This document shows positions 53,099-61,039 of a DNA stretch of 64,000 bases, in pieces. Source of the DNA: Caballeronia sp. GAFFF1. GTDB taxonomy: Bacteria > Pseudomonadota > Gammaproteobacteria > Burkholderiales > Burkholderiaceae. Within the stretch, counting starts at the first letter, position 1; each line of letters begins with the position of its first letter. A program made the translations under genes and the position numbers. Below the pieces are notes generated by a model. The model was not told the DNA's origin and ran no database searches. It saw only the letters and a program-made list of their open reading frames with translations. The stretch lies in contig NZ_JALQEM010000031.1 of the NCBI RefSeq assembly GCF_023630705.1, forward strand, positions 186,001 through 250,000, read 5' to 3'.

Positions 53099-54342
53099 GC
53101 GGCCTCCTTTTGCGGGCCGACATCCGATGGCACACGGCGCAGCCCCGCGACGGCGACCGCGAGCCGTGCCGCGCCCTCGGCGAGCGTTGCGCTATTGGCG
53201 ACCATCGACAGGCGAATGTGATCCGGCATGCCGAAGGACGTACCGTCCACGACGGCGAGGCCGTGCGCATACAAGAGATGAGCGACGAGATCGACGTCGC
53301 TCGCGATGGTCTCGCCCTCGGGCGTCATCGCGCCGATCAGCGCGCTCACATCGACGAACGCGAAAAACGCGCCTTGCGGCGGCACGCAGCGCACACCCTC
53401 GATCATCGCGAAGGCATCGAGCAGCAGATCGCGCCGCTCCCGATACGCCGCCACCGAGGAAGCGACGAACCCCTGGTCGCCGCGCAGCGCCGCAGCGAGC
53501 GCGGCCTGACCGATCGACGAAGGCGAAGAGGTCGATTGCGACTGCACGACGGTCATCGCGCGAATCAGTTCGACAGGGCCCGCGCCGTATCCGACGCGCC
53601 AGCCGGTCATCGCATACGGCTTCGACGCGCCATTGACGATCAGCGTGCGGTCCGCGAGATCCGGTGCGATGCGCAGGAAATGATCGCGCGCGCCGTCGTC
53701 GAAGCGGATGTGCTCGTAGATCTCGTCGAGCAGCACCCAAACGTGCGGATGCCTGCGCAGTACATCGGCGAGAGCGGCGAGTTCGTCGATGCCGTACACC
53801 GCGCCGCTCGGGTTCGACGGCGTATTAAGAATGAGCCAGCGCGTGCGCGGCGTGATGGCCGCTTCGAGGCGCGCGGGCGTGAGCTTGTAGCCTTCTTCGG
53901 CTCCCGACGCGACGATCAAGGGCGTGCCGTCGTTGATGGACACCATGGCCGGGAACGACTGCCAGAAAGGCGCGGGCACGATCACTTCGTCGCCTTCGCG
54001 CAGTGTCGCGGCGAACGCGTTGTAGATGACGTGCTTGCCGCCGCTACTGACGATGATCCGCTCGGCCGGATAGTCGAGCCCGTTCTCCCGCGCGAGCTTG
54101 TCCCTGATCGCGGCGCGCAGGTCCGCGGTGCCGGCAGGCGGCGTGTACTTCGTGTCGCCTGCGGCGAGCGCGTCGATCGCCGCCTGTTTGATCGACGCCG
54201 GCGTGTCGAAGTCCGGTTCGCCGGCGGTCAGTTCGACGATCGAACGTCCGCTGGCCGCGAGCGCCTGCGCGCGCGCCTTGGCCGCGGCATTAGGCGCGAG
54301 TCCGATGCGCTCGGCGCGGCGAGAAAGAATCAGCTGAGTCAT
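53095..54342 (-). CDS. Class I aminotransferase
   Basis: A 415-residue PLP aminotransferase of the aspartate/aromatic type I fold. Visible motifs are GEPDFDTP near residue 40, NTPSNPSGAVY near 174, LLDEIYEHIRF near 204 and the PLP lysine in NGASKPYAMTGWRVGY near 241. In this locus it may convert a sulfur amino acid to its 2-oxo acid, for example cysteine to 3-mercaptopyruvate, but aspartate or aromatic amino acids are also possible. It is the first gene of the minus-strand operon and diverges from the binding protein at 54570. Confidence 0.92.
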   Translation of the reverse strand: MTQLILSRRAERIGLAPNAAAKARAQALAASGRSIVELTAGEPDFDTPASIKQAAIDALAAGDTKYTPPAGTADLRAAIRDKLARENGLDYPAERIIVSSGGKHVIYNAFAATLREGDEVIVPAPFWQSFPAMVSINDGTPLIVASGAEEGYKLTPARLEAAITPRTRWLILNTPSNPSGAVYGIDELAALADVLRRHPHVWVLLDEIYEHIRFDDGARDHFLRIAPDLADRTLIVNGASKPYAMTGWRVGYGAGPVELIRAMTVVQSQSTSSPSSIGQAALAAALRGDQGFVASSVAAYRERRDLLLDAFAMIEGVRCVPPQGAFFAFVDVSALIGAMTPEGETIASDVDLVAHLLYAHGLAVVDGTSFGMPDHIRLSMVANSATLAEGAARLAVAVAGLRRVPSDVGPQKEAA

Positions 54343-54569
54343 CGGCGAGTCCTGTGCAAGTCAGCCTGCGATTCTATGGACCGCTGCCGCACGCGCTAAC
54401 CATCGATTGCGACAATGCAATCCGCCTGTCTGACGATGGTCATCTGACGCCGCGCGCCATTTACTTATCAGATTCCCTTCGTTTTCGACGAGCGACGCTG
54501 CCGCTATCGTGGTGCGCTGCCCTCGCCCGCCATGGCGTGGCGAGGCCACGAATCCTTCATTCGCCGCGC

Positions 54570-55397
54570 ATGATCACAACGACCTTGACTAGCCGCCTCG
54601 GCGGATTCGCGTTGCTCGCTTCACTCTCTTTTTCCGCGCACGCCGACGCCACGCTCGACCGCATCGCCTCTCGGCACGAGATCGATGTCGGCGTGATGAT
54701 CGCGGGCAGTCCGTTCGGCTCGCTCGATCCGCAGACGCAGCAGCCGCGCGGCGTCAATGTGGATCTCGCCAACGATATCGGCAAGAAACTCGGCGTGAAG
54801 GTCAACCTCGTCTCCGTGCAGCCGTCCACGCGCGTGCAGTTCCTGCAGCAAGGCAAGGTCGACATCCTGATCGCCAACATGGAGTACACGCCGCAACGCG
54901 CCGAGATGCTCGACTACGTGCCGACGCCGTATTACCGTGTCGGCGGCACGGCGATCACTGCGAACACTAGCGGCATCACGCGCTGGGAAGACTTGCGCGG
55001 CAAGCCGGTCTGCATTTCGCAAGGCAGCAGCTATATCCGTCCGATCGTCGAGCGCTATGGCGCGGTGCCGCGCGCGTTTCCGGGCGCGTCGCAGTCGTTG
55101 CTCGCGCTGCGCGGCGGCAGTTGCGTCGCGGCGGTGCACGACGCCGCGCCGTTGCTCTATCCACTGCAGCAGCACGATCCCGAATGGCGCGACTACCGGA
55201 CGTTGCAGCCGGAACTGATCCCGGCGTCGTCGGTGATCTGGGTGCGTCAAGGCGAAAAGGACACGGCGGCGAAGCTGAACGGAATCGTCGAGGACTGGCA
55301 TCGCAGCGGCTTTCTGATCGCGTCCGAGGCGAAGGCCGGACTGCCGCCGTCGCCAGCGCTCGTCGAATGGCATGCGAATCTGCCGAAAGGACCGTGA
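54570..55397 (+). CDS. Amino-acid ABC transporter substrate-binding protein 2
   Basis: A 275-residue periplasmic binding protein, paralogous to the one at 49503-50372. The signal peptide (LGGFALLASLSFSAHA) ends near residue 26 and is followed by ATLDRIASRHEIDVGV. Shared stretches include RVQFLQQGKVDILIANMEYT and LLALRGGSCVAAVH. The start at 54570 places methionine just before the signal sequence; the frame is open from 54354, but those 72 codons are not family-like. It is followed one base later by the first permease. Confidence 0.92.
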   Translation: MITTTLTSRLGGFALLASLSFSAHADATLDRIASRHEIDVGVMIAGSPFGSLDPQTQQPRGVNVDLANDIGKKLGVKVNLVSVQPSTRVQFLQQGKVDILIANMEYTPQRAEMLDYVPTPYYRVGGTAITANTSGITRWEDLRGKPVCISQGSSYIRPIVERYGAVPRAFPGASQSLLALRGGSCVAAVHDAAPLLYPLQQHDPEWRDYRTLQPELIPASSVIWVRQGEKDTAAKLNGIVEDWHRSGFLIASEAKAGLPPSPALVEWHANLPKGP

Positions 55398-55398
55398 G

Positions 55399-56142
55399 AT
55401 GAGCGCCACTATCCACTCCGTTCTCGCGTCGGCCGCGCGCGCCGGATTCGACTTCCGCTTCGTGCTCGACGCCTACGAGCGCGATCCGTTCCTGCACGGG
55501 ATCGTCGTGAGCATCCAGATCATCGTCGCGACGATGATCGGCAGCGCCATCGCCGGGCTTGCGCTACTCGTCGCGGTGCGCGGCAGGCGTGCGTGGCTCG
55601 AGAGCGCGGCGCGCGCGTTCATCGAACTGACGCGCAGCACGCCGACGCTCGTGCAGTTGTACTGCGCGTTTCTCGTCGTGAACATGCTCATCACGCAATG
55701 GCTCCAGATGCATCACGTGGACAATCCATTCAAGCCGTTCTTCTGGATCGTGCTCGTGCTTTCGCTGCACAAGGGCGCCTTTCACGCGGAGGCCTTGCGC
55801 GCGGGGTTCGACGCGCTGCCGGCACAGACCATCGAAGGCGCGGCGTCGCTCGGGCTCGACCGGACGAGCCGCTTCTGGCGCATCGAACTGCCGCTCGCGC
55901 TGCGCACCGCGTTGCCGACGCTCGTCAATAACGCGGTCGAGCTGGTGAAAGCGTCGGCGCTGGCATCGGCTATCGCGGTCGGCGACATCACGTATCAGTC
56001 GATCATGATCTGGACGCAACGGGACAACGTGCTCGCGCTCATGGTGCTGATCCTTCTGTTCTACGGCGTTCTGACGTGGCTCGTCAGCCACGCGGGACGC
56101 TGGCTCGAACGTCGTCTCTGGATACCCGGCTATGGCGCATGA
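55399..56142 (+). CDS. Amino-acid ABC transporter permease 1
   Basis: A 247-residue inner-membrane permease with five or more predicted helices. The family hallmark is FIELTRSTPTLVQLYC in the first third and the EAA loop EGAASLGLDRTSRFWRIELPLALR near residue 155. It pairs with the next permease to form the channel of an importer for polar amino acids. The ATG at 55399 follows GAAAGGA and lies one base after the upstream stop. Confidence 0.92.
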   Translation: MSATIHSVLASAARAGFDFRFVLDAYERDPFLHGIVVSIQIIVATMIGSAIAGLALLVAVRGRRAWLESAARAFIELTRSTPTLVQLYCAFLVVNMLITQWLQMHHVDNPFKPFFWIVLVLSLHKGAFHAEALRAGFDALPAQTIEGAASLGLDRTSRFWRIELPLALRTALPTLVNNAVELVKASALASAIAVGDITYQSIMIWTQRDNVLALMVLILLFYGVLTWLVSHAGRWLERRLWIPGYGA

Positions 56143-56962
56143 CACGCTCGCATCTTCCCCCGCGATTGCTCGGACGCGAGCCCGGACGCGGCCGCTTTCG
56201 GGATTTGCGTCCGGCACGGCCGCGATCCTCGGCGTGCTCGCATTCGGCGCGCTGCTCTGGGCGATCGCGCCCGAGTCCGGCTCGCGCATCGACACGCTCA
56301 GGCAGCTCGTCGAATGGACGCCCGCGCTCGCGCACGGTTTCTCGCTGAACGTCGTCATCAGTCTCGGCGCGGTGGCCATCGGCACGGTCGCCGGCGTGGT
56401 GGCCGGCGCGATCGCGTTGTCGCGCTCGTTCGCGGGACGCATCGCGCGCTGGCTGATCCAGGGATTTCGCAACGCGCCCTGGCTCGTGCTGATCTACTTC
56501 ACGACCTATGTGTTCCCCTTCGAGTTCACCGTGCTGGGCAAGACGCTGCCCTTCCCCGACTGGCTCAAGGTGATGCTCGCGCTGGCGCTGCCCGCGAGCG
56601 CGAACATCGCGGAAATTTTTCGCGGCGCGATCGCCTCGACGCCGACGACGCAATGGGAAGCCGCGCAGTCGCTCGCCTTCTCGCGCCGTCAGGTGCTCGT
56701 GCATATCGTGCTGCCGCAATGCGCGCGCCGCATGTTGCCGCCGTGGACGAACGTGTATGCAATCATTACGATGGGCACCGCGCTGTCGTCGCTCGTCGGC
56801 ATTCACGATCTGATCGACACGGCGCAGATCGCGAGCAGCACCGTCGCGCGTTCGAGCTTCACCGTGCTCACGTATGTCGCCACGCTCGTCGTTTTTTTCG
56901 CGTATTGCTATCCGATCGCGCGCTTCACGCGCTGGCTCGAGGGCCGCGTGAACGCCCAGTAA
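56132..56962 (+). CDS. Amino-acid ABC transporter permease 2
   Basis: A 276-residue permease. After a basic N-terminal tail of about 25 residues come predicted helices, FRNAPWLVLIYF and the EAA loop EAAQSLAFSRRQVLVHIVLPQCARR near residue 177. It overlaps the first permease gene by 11 bases. Together they form the heterodimeric channel for the locus importer, energised by the ATPase at 52265-53098. Confidence 0.92.
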   Translation: MAHDTLASSPAIARTRARTRPLSGFASGTAAILGVLAFGALLWAIAPESGSRIDTLRQLVEWTPALAHGFSLNVVISLGAVAIGTVAGVVAGAIALSRSFAGRIARWLIQGFRNAPWLVLIYFTTYVFPFEFTVLGKTLPFPDWLKVMLALALPASANIAEIFRGAIASTPTTQWEAAQSLAFSRRQVLVHIVLPQCARRMLPPWTNVYAIITMGTALSSLVGIHDLIDTAQIASSTVARSSFTVLTYVATLVVFFAYCYPIARFTRWLEGRVNAQ

Positions 56963-56986
56963 TGTCATCCATCCGAATTCGCCAGA

Positions 56987-58594
56987 ATGACCTCATATCC
57001 GGTGCGCACCTTTGAAGACGTCCGCGAAACGCTGCTGGCGAAACGCGAAATCGCATTGCTCGACGTGCGCGAGGAAGAGCCGCACGCGCAATGTCATCCG
57101 CTCTTTGCGGCGAATTTCCCGCTTGCCCGCATCGAGCTCGATGCATGGACGCGCCTGCCGCGCCGCAGCGTGCCGATCGTGGTGCTCGACAACGGCGAGG
57201 GACTGGCGGCGCGCGCGTTCGACAAGTTCGTCGCGCTCGGCTTCACAGACGTTGCGCTGCTCGCGGGCGGCCTCGACGGCTGGATTCGCGCAGGCGGAGA
57301 AGTCTTCCGCGACGTCAACGTGCCGAGCAAGGCGTTCGGCGAATTCGTCGAAGCAGAGCGGCACACGCCTTCGCTTTCGGCCGACGCGCTCGACGCCTTG
57401 CGCACGAGCGGCGAGAACGTCGTGGTGCTCGACGCGCGCCGTTTCGACGAGTACCGCACGATGAACATTCCCGGCGGCATCAGCGTGCCCGGCGCGGAGC
57501 TGGTGCTGCGCGCGCGGGCGCTCGCGCCCGATCCGGCGACGCGCATCGTCGTGAATTGCGCGGGCAGAACGCGCAGCATCATCGGTGCGCAATCGCTCGT
57601 CAATGCGAAGCTGCCCAACCCCGTTGCGGCCTTGCGCAACGGCACGATCGGCTGGACGCTCGCGGGCAAGACGCTCGAACACGGTAGTGAGCGGCGCTTC
57701 GATACCGACGCAGGGCGCGATCCGCTTACGCTCGAAGCATCGCGCCAGTCGGCGCTCGCGCTCGCGGCCCGCGCCGGCGTGCGCCGCACCTCGCTCAGCC
57801 AAGCGGCGCACTGGGCGGGCGAAGCATCGCGCACGACGTATTGCTTCGACGTGCGCACGCCGGATGAATACGAATCCGGTCATGCGCCGGGCTTTCGCGA
57901 CGCGCCCGGCGGGCAGCTCGTGCAGGAAACCGAGATGTACGCGCCGGTGCGCGGCGCGCGCGTCGTGCTCTTCGACGACGACGGCGTGCGAGCGAACATG
58001 ACCGCCTCATGGCTCGCGCAAATGAACATCGAAACTTATGTCGTCGATGGCGCGAATCGCGGCGATCTGACGGAAATCGGTGCGTATCGTCCACAGCGGC
58101 CGCCGCCCGCGCACTCACCGACGATCTCGCCGCAGGCGCTTGCCGCGCTTCTCGACGATCCGTCGAACGGCGTGGTGCTGCTCGACGTCGCGCCGAGCGC
58201 GAACTTCGTGAAAGCGCATATTCCCGCAGCGCACTGGATCTTGCGCTCGCATCTCGCGCCCGGTTACGACGACTTGCGCGCCCTGCCCGATGCCCGGCGC
58301 TACGTGCTGACCTGCGGCTCGGGCGTGCTGGCCGCCTTCGCTGCCGCGGATGTCGCCACGCTGACCGGCAAGCCCGTGTCCGTGCTCGACGGAGGCAATG
58401 CGGCGTGGACGCGCGCCGGTCTGCCGGCCGAAAGCGGCGAGACGAAGCTCGCGTCGCCGCGCATCGACCGCTATCGCCGGCCGTATGAGGGCGTCGGGAA
58501 TGCGCGCGAAGCGATGCAGGCGTATCTCGATTGGGAATATGGCCTCGTCGCGCAACTGGAGCGAGACGGCACGCACGGATTTTTCGTGGTCTGA
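56987..58594 (+). CDS. Four-domain rhodanese protein 2
   Basis: A 535-residue paralogue of the protein at 46438-48048, with the same four-domain layout and the same helical tail (AYLDWEYGLVAQLE). Domain 2 has the active cysteine C191 in NCAGRTR. Domains 1 and 3 have aspartate (LDNGEG, FDDDGVR). Uniquely among the three paralogues, domain 4 also has a cysteine, C443 in TCGSGVLAA, close to the CGSGVT loop of 3-mercaptopyruvate sulfurtransferases. It follows the permeases by 24 bases and is the last gene of that operon. Confidence 0.92.
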   Translation: MTSYPVRTFEDVRETLLAKREIALLDVREEEPHAQCHPLFAANFPLARIELDAWTRLPRRSVPIVVLDNGEGLAARAFDKFVALGFTDVALLAGGLDGWIRAGGEVFRDVNVPSKAFGEFVEAERHTPSLSADALDALRTSGENVVVLDARRFDEYRTMNIPGGISVPGAELVLRARALAPDPATRIVVNCAGRTRSIIGAQSLVNAKLPNPVAALRNGTIGWTLAGKTLEHGSERRFDTDAGRDPLTLEASRQSALALAARAGVRRTSLSQAAHWAGEASRTTYCFDVRTPDEYESGHAPGFRDAPGGQLVQETEMYAPVRGARVVLFDDDGVRANMTASWLAQMNIETYVVDGANRGDLTEIGAYRPQRPPPAHSPTISPQALAALLDDPSNGVVLLDVAPSANFVKAHIPAAHWILRSHLAPGYDDLRALPDARRYVLTCGSGVLAAFAAADVATLTGKPVSVLDGGNAAWTRAGLPAESGETKLASPRIDRYRRPYEGVGNAREAMQAYLDWEYGLVAQLERDGTHGFFVV

Positions 58595-58654
58595 CAGGAG
58601 CGCGCGCCCGGGCGGTTCCGGGCTTTCCCAAGATCGCATCGCGGGCGGCGCTTG

Positions 58655-60022
58655 TCAGGCGGCGCGATACCGCGCTCCCGGATGCGTGTCGCGCAGATAC
58701 GGCCCGCGTCCCGCAAAGAGCTTCTCGCGCAAGGTGCCGTCCGCGTACGCCGTGCGATACCGTCCGCGGCTCTGCAACTCCGGCACGACCAGATCGACGA
58801 ACGCATGCAGGCTCTCCGGCATGACCGTGCGGCGAAGATTGAAGCCATCGACGCCGGTTTCATCGGCCCATGCGACCAGTCGGTCCGCCACTTCTCCCGG
58901 ATCGCCGACAATGAACGGCCCCCTCCCGCCGATCTGATCGAAGCGCGTCATGTCGCGCGGGGTGATCGCTCGCCCGGCGCGCTTCGTCAGGTTCTCCACG
59001 GTCGATTGCAGCGCATTGCTCTTCACATAGCGGATCGGTTCGTCGAGATCCATCGCCGCCAAGTCGATGCCCGTCCATCCCGACACGAGCACGAGTTGAC
59101 CGAGCGTATCGACATATTCCGCGTATTCGGCCTGCAGTTCCCGCGCTTGCCTGGACGTTGGGGCGACCACGACGGTCGCGCCGAGATAGAGCAGTACGTC
59201 GTCGGGAGCGCGGCCGGCATCGACCGCATGCTTGCGGATATCACGCGCCGCCGCCGCGACGATGGCAGGCGTCTGACCTTCGAGAAACACGCATTCGGCA
59301 TGCTTGCCCGCGAACGCCTTGCCGCGTCCCGACGCGCCGGCCTGATACAGCACCGGCGTGCGCTGCGGCGACGGCTCCGCAAGATTGAAACCATCGACGC
59401 GAAAGTACGGCCCTTCGTGCAATACGCGGCGGATCTTCGAGGGGTCCGTGTAAGGCTTGCCCGCACGCCTGTCACGCACGACCGCGCCCTCCGTCCAGCT
59501 TCCTTCCCATAACTTGTAGACGGCTTCGAGGAAGTCCTCGCCCGCCGCGTAGCGCTCCTCGTGCTCGCGCGCCTTCTCTAACCCCATGCCCCGCGCCGCG
59601 CTCTCGAGATATCCGGTGACGACATTCCAGCCCGCGCGCCCGCCCGTCAAATGATCCAGCGTCGAGAAACGCCGCGCGAACTGATAAGGATGCTCGTAGG
59701 TCAGATTGGCCGTCACGCCGAAGCCCAGGTGCTTCGTTGCATGCGCCATCGCGGGCACCGTCAGCAGCGGATCGTGCGAAGGCGATTGCGCAGCGGAGAA
59801 CAGCGTCGCGTCGACGCCACCGCCGTAGACGTCGTAGATGCCGAAGACATCGGCCAGAAACACGCCGTCGAACAGGCCGCGCTCGGCAGTCTGCGCAAGC
59901 TCGACCCAGTAGCCGAGCGTGTTGTGTTCGGTAGAGCGGTCGCGCGGATGCCGCCAGAAACCGGCCCAGGAGTGCGCCGGCGCATTCATGTGAAACGCGT
60001 TGAAATGCAGATGTCTGTTCAT
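58655..60022 (-). CDS. Luciferase-like flavin monooxygenase (NtaA/SnaA/DszA type)
   Basis: A 455-residue LLM enzyme of the NtaA/SnaA/DszA group. Typical sequence includes FHMNAPAHSWAGFWRHP, FDGVFLADVFG, DHLTGGRAGWNVVTGYLESAARG near residue 130, and the C-terminal GVDGFNLRRTVMPESL. These enzymes use reduced FMN and oxygen to cleave C-S or C-N bonds, and several members act on sulfones or aminocarboxylates. It lies tail to tail with rhodanese gene 2 and diverges from the SDR at 60211. A reductase partner is not present nearby. Confidence 0.9.
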   Translation of the reverse strand: MNRHLHFNAFHMNAPAHSWAGFWRHPRDRSTEHNTLGYWVELAQTAERGLFDGVFLADVFGIYDVYGGGVDATLFSAAQSPSHDPLLTVPAMAHATKHLGFGVTANLTYEHPYQFARRFSTLDHLTGGRAGWNVVTGYLESAARGMGLEKAREHEERYAAGEDFLEAVYKLWEGSWTEGAVVRDRRAGKPYTDPSKIRRVLHEGPYFRVDGFNLAEPSPQRTPVLYQAGASGRGKAFAGKHAECVFLEGQTPAIVAAAARDIRKHAVDAGRAPDDVLLYLGATVVVAPTSRQARELQAEYAEYVDTLGQLVLVSGWTGIDLAAMDLDEPIRYVKSNALQSTVENLTKRAGRAITPRDMTRFDQIGGRGPFIVGDPGEVADRLVAWADETGVDGFNLRRTVMPESLHAFVDLVVPELQSRGRYRTAYADGTLREKLFAGRGPYLRDTHPGARYRAA

Positions 60023-60210
60023 GGTGCGCGCTCATTCTCGCGGCCGGCATGGGAAAGCGCTACACACTAGGAGCGAGGCCGCGCCTCGCCAACCAAGTTA
60101 ATCGGCTAACCAAAGCGAGCGGTCGCTGCGAAACCATTCAGGCCGATGGTGATTACCTCAGCGGTCCGTCGTGCATAGCTTTCGCGAAATGATCCGTTCG
60201 TCCTGACGAC

Positions 60211-60999
60211 ATGAGCGACCAATATGGAAGGCTTCCGTCTCGGGTGCATCCGTCCATGTCCAGTCACGACCAGTTCGACGACCGGGTTTTCTGGGTCACA
60301 GGCGCATTCGGCGCGCTCGGCGCGGCCGTCGTGCGAAGACTCGTTTGCGCAGGCGCGCACGTGGTCGCGTCCTCGCGCAACATCGATGCCCCATTGTTCG
60401 TCGATTGGCCTCGCGTCGTACCCCTTTCCGTGGACGTCGCCGACGACCGGCGCGTGCGCGAGGCCTTCGCTCAGATAGACGAGCGCTTCGGGCGTCTCGA
60501 TGGTCTCGTGCTCAGCACGAACGTCGGCGCGTTCGGCGACTTCCTCGACCTGAGCGACGACGACTGGCAACGCGTGATCGATGCGAAGCTGCTCGGCTCT
60601 GTGCGGCCGATCCGCGCTGCACTGCCGCGCTTCATCGCGCAGGGCAAAGGCGCGATCGTCGCGATCTCGGGCCGTGGCGGCATTGCCCCGCCGCCGAATC
60701 ATTTCCCCGGTTCGAGCGTCAACGCCGCGCTCGACCTGCTCGTGCAGGGCCTCGGGCGCAAGTACGGGCCGCACGGCGTGCGCGTCAACGCGGTCGCGCC
60801 CGGTCCGATTGAGTCGCCGCGCTTCGCATCGATGACGACCGGCCAGGCCGATGCCGAACCCACGCGTCGCACCGCGCTCGACGGCCCGGGCTCGCCCGAC
60901 GACGTCGCGGCGGCGGTCACCTATCTGCTCTCCGACGATGCCCGCTTCGTCACCGGCACGCGTCTCTACGTCGACGGCGGCGGCCCGCCCTACGCCTGA
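60211..60999 (+). CDS. SDR-family protein lacking the catalytic Tyr-Lys pair
   Basis: A 262-residue protein of the short-chain dehydrogenase fold with a nucleotide motif VTGAFGALGAAV near residue 29 and the ending GTRLYVDGGGPPYA. The segment where SDRs have YxxxK reads FPGSSVNAALDLL, so the tyrosine and lysine appear to be replaced by glycine and asparagine, and the NNAG stretch is STNVGA. It is probably not a normal dehydrogenase. The ATG at 60256 is an alternative start. It lies 40 bases before rhodanese gene 3 in the same direction. Confidence 0.82.
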   Translation: MSDQYGRLPSRVHPSMSSHDQFDDRVFWVTGAFGALGAAVVRRLVCAGAHVVASSRNIDAPLFVDWPRVVPLSVDVADDRRVREAFAQIDERFGRLDGLVLSTNVGAFGDFLDLSDDDWQRVIDAKLLGSVRPIRAALPRFIAQGKGAIVAISGRGGIAPPPNHFPGSSVNAALDLLVQGLGRKYGPHGVRVNAVAPGPIESPRFASMTTGQADAEPTRRTALDGPGSPDDVAAAVTYLLSDDARFVTGTRLYVDGGGPPYA

Positions 61000-61039
61000 T
61001 CATCCGATTCCGCTTCCCACTTTCAAGGACTTCTCTCTC

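Noticed and set aside
53083-54399. A 438-codon plus-strand open frame opposite the aminotransferase
   Set aside because: Antisense shadow with Arg/Asp-rich sequence; the aminotransferase has a full set of PLP motifs.
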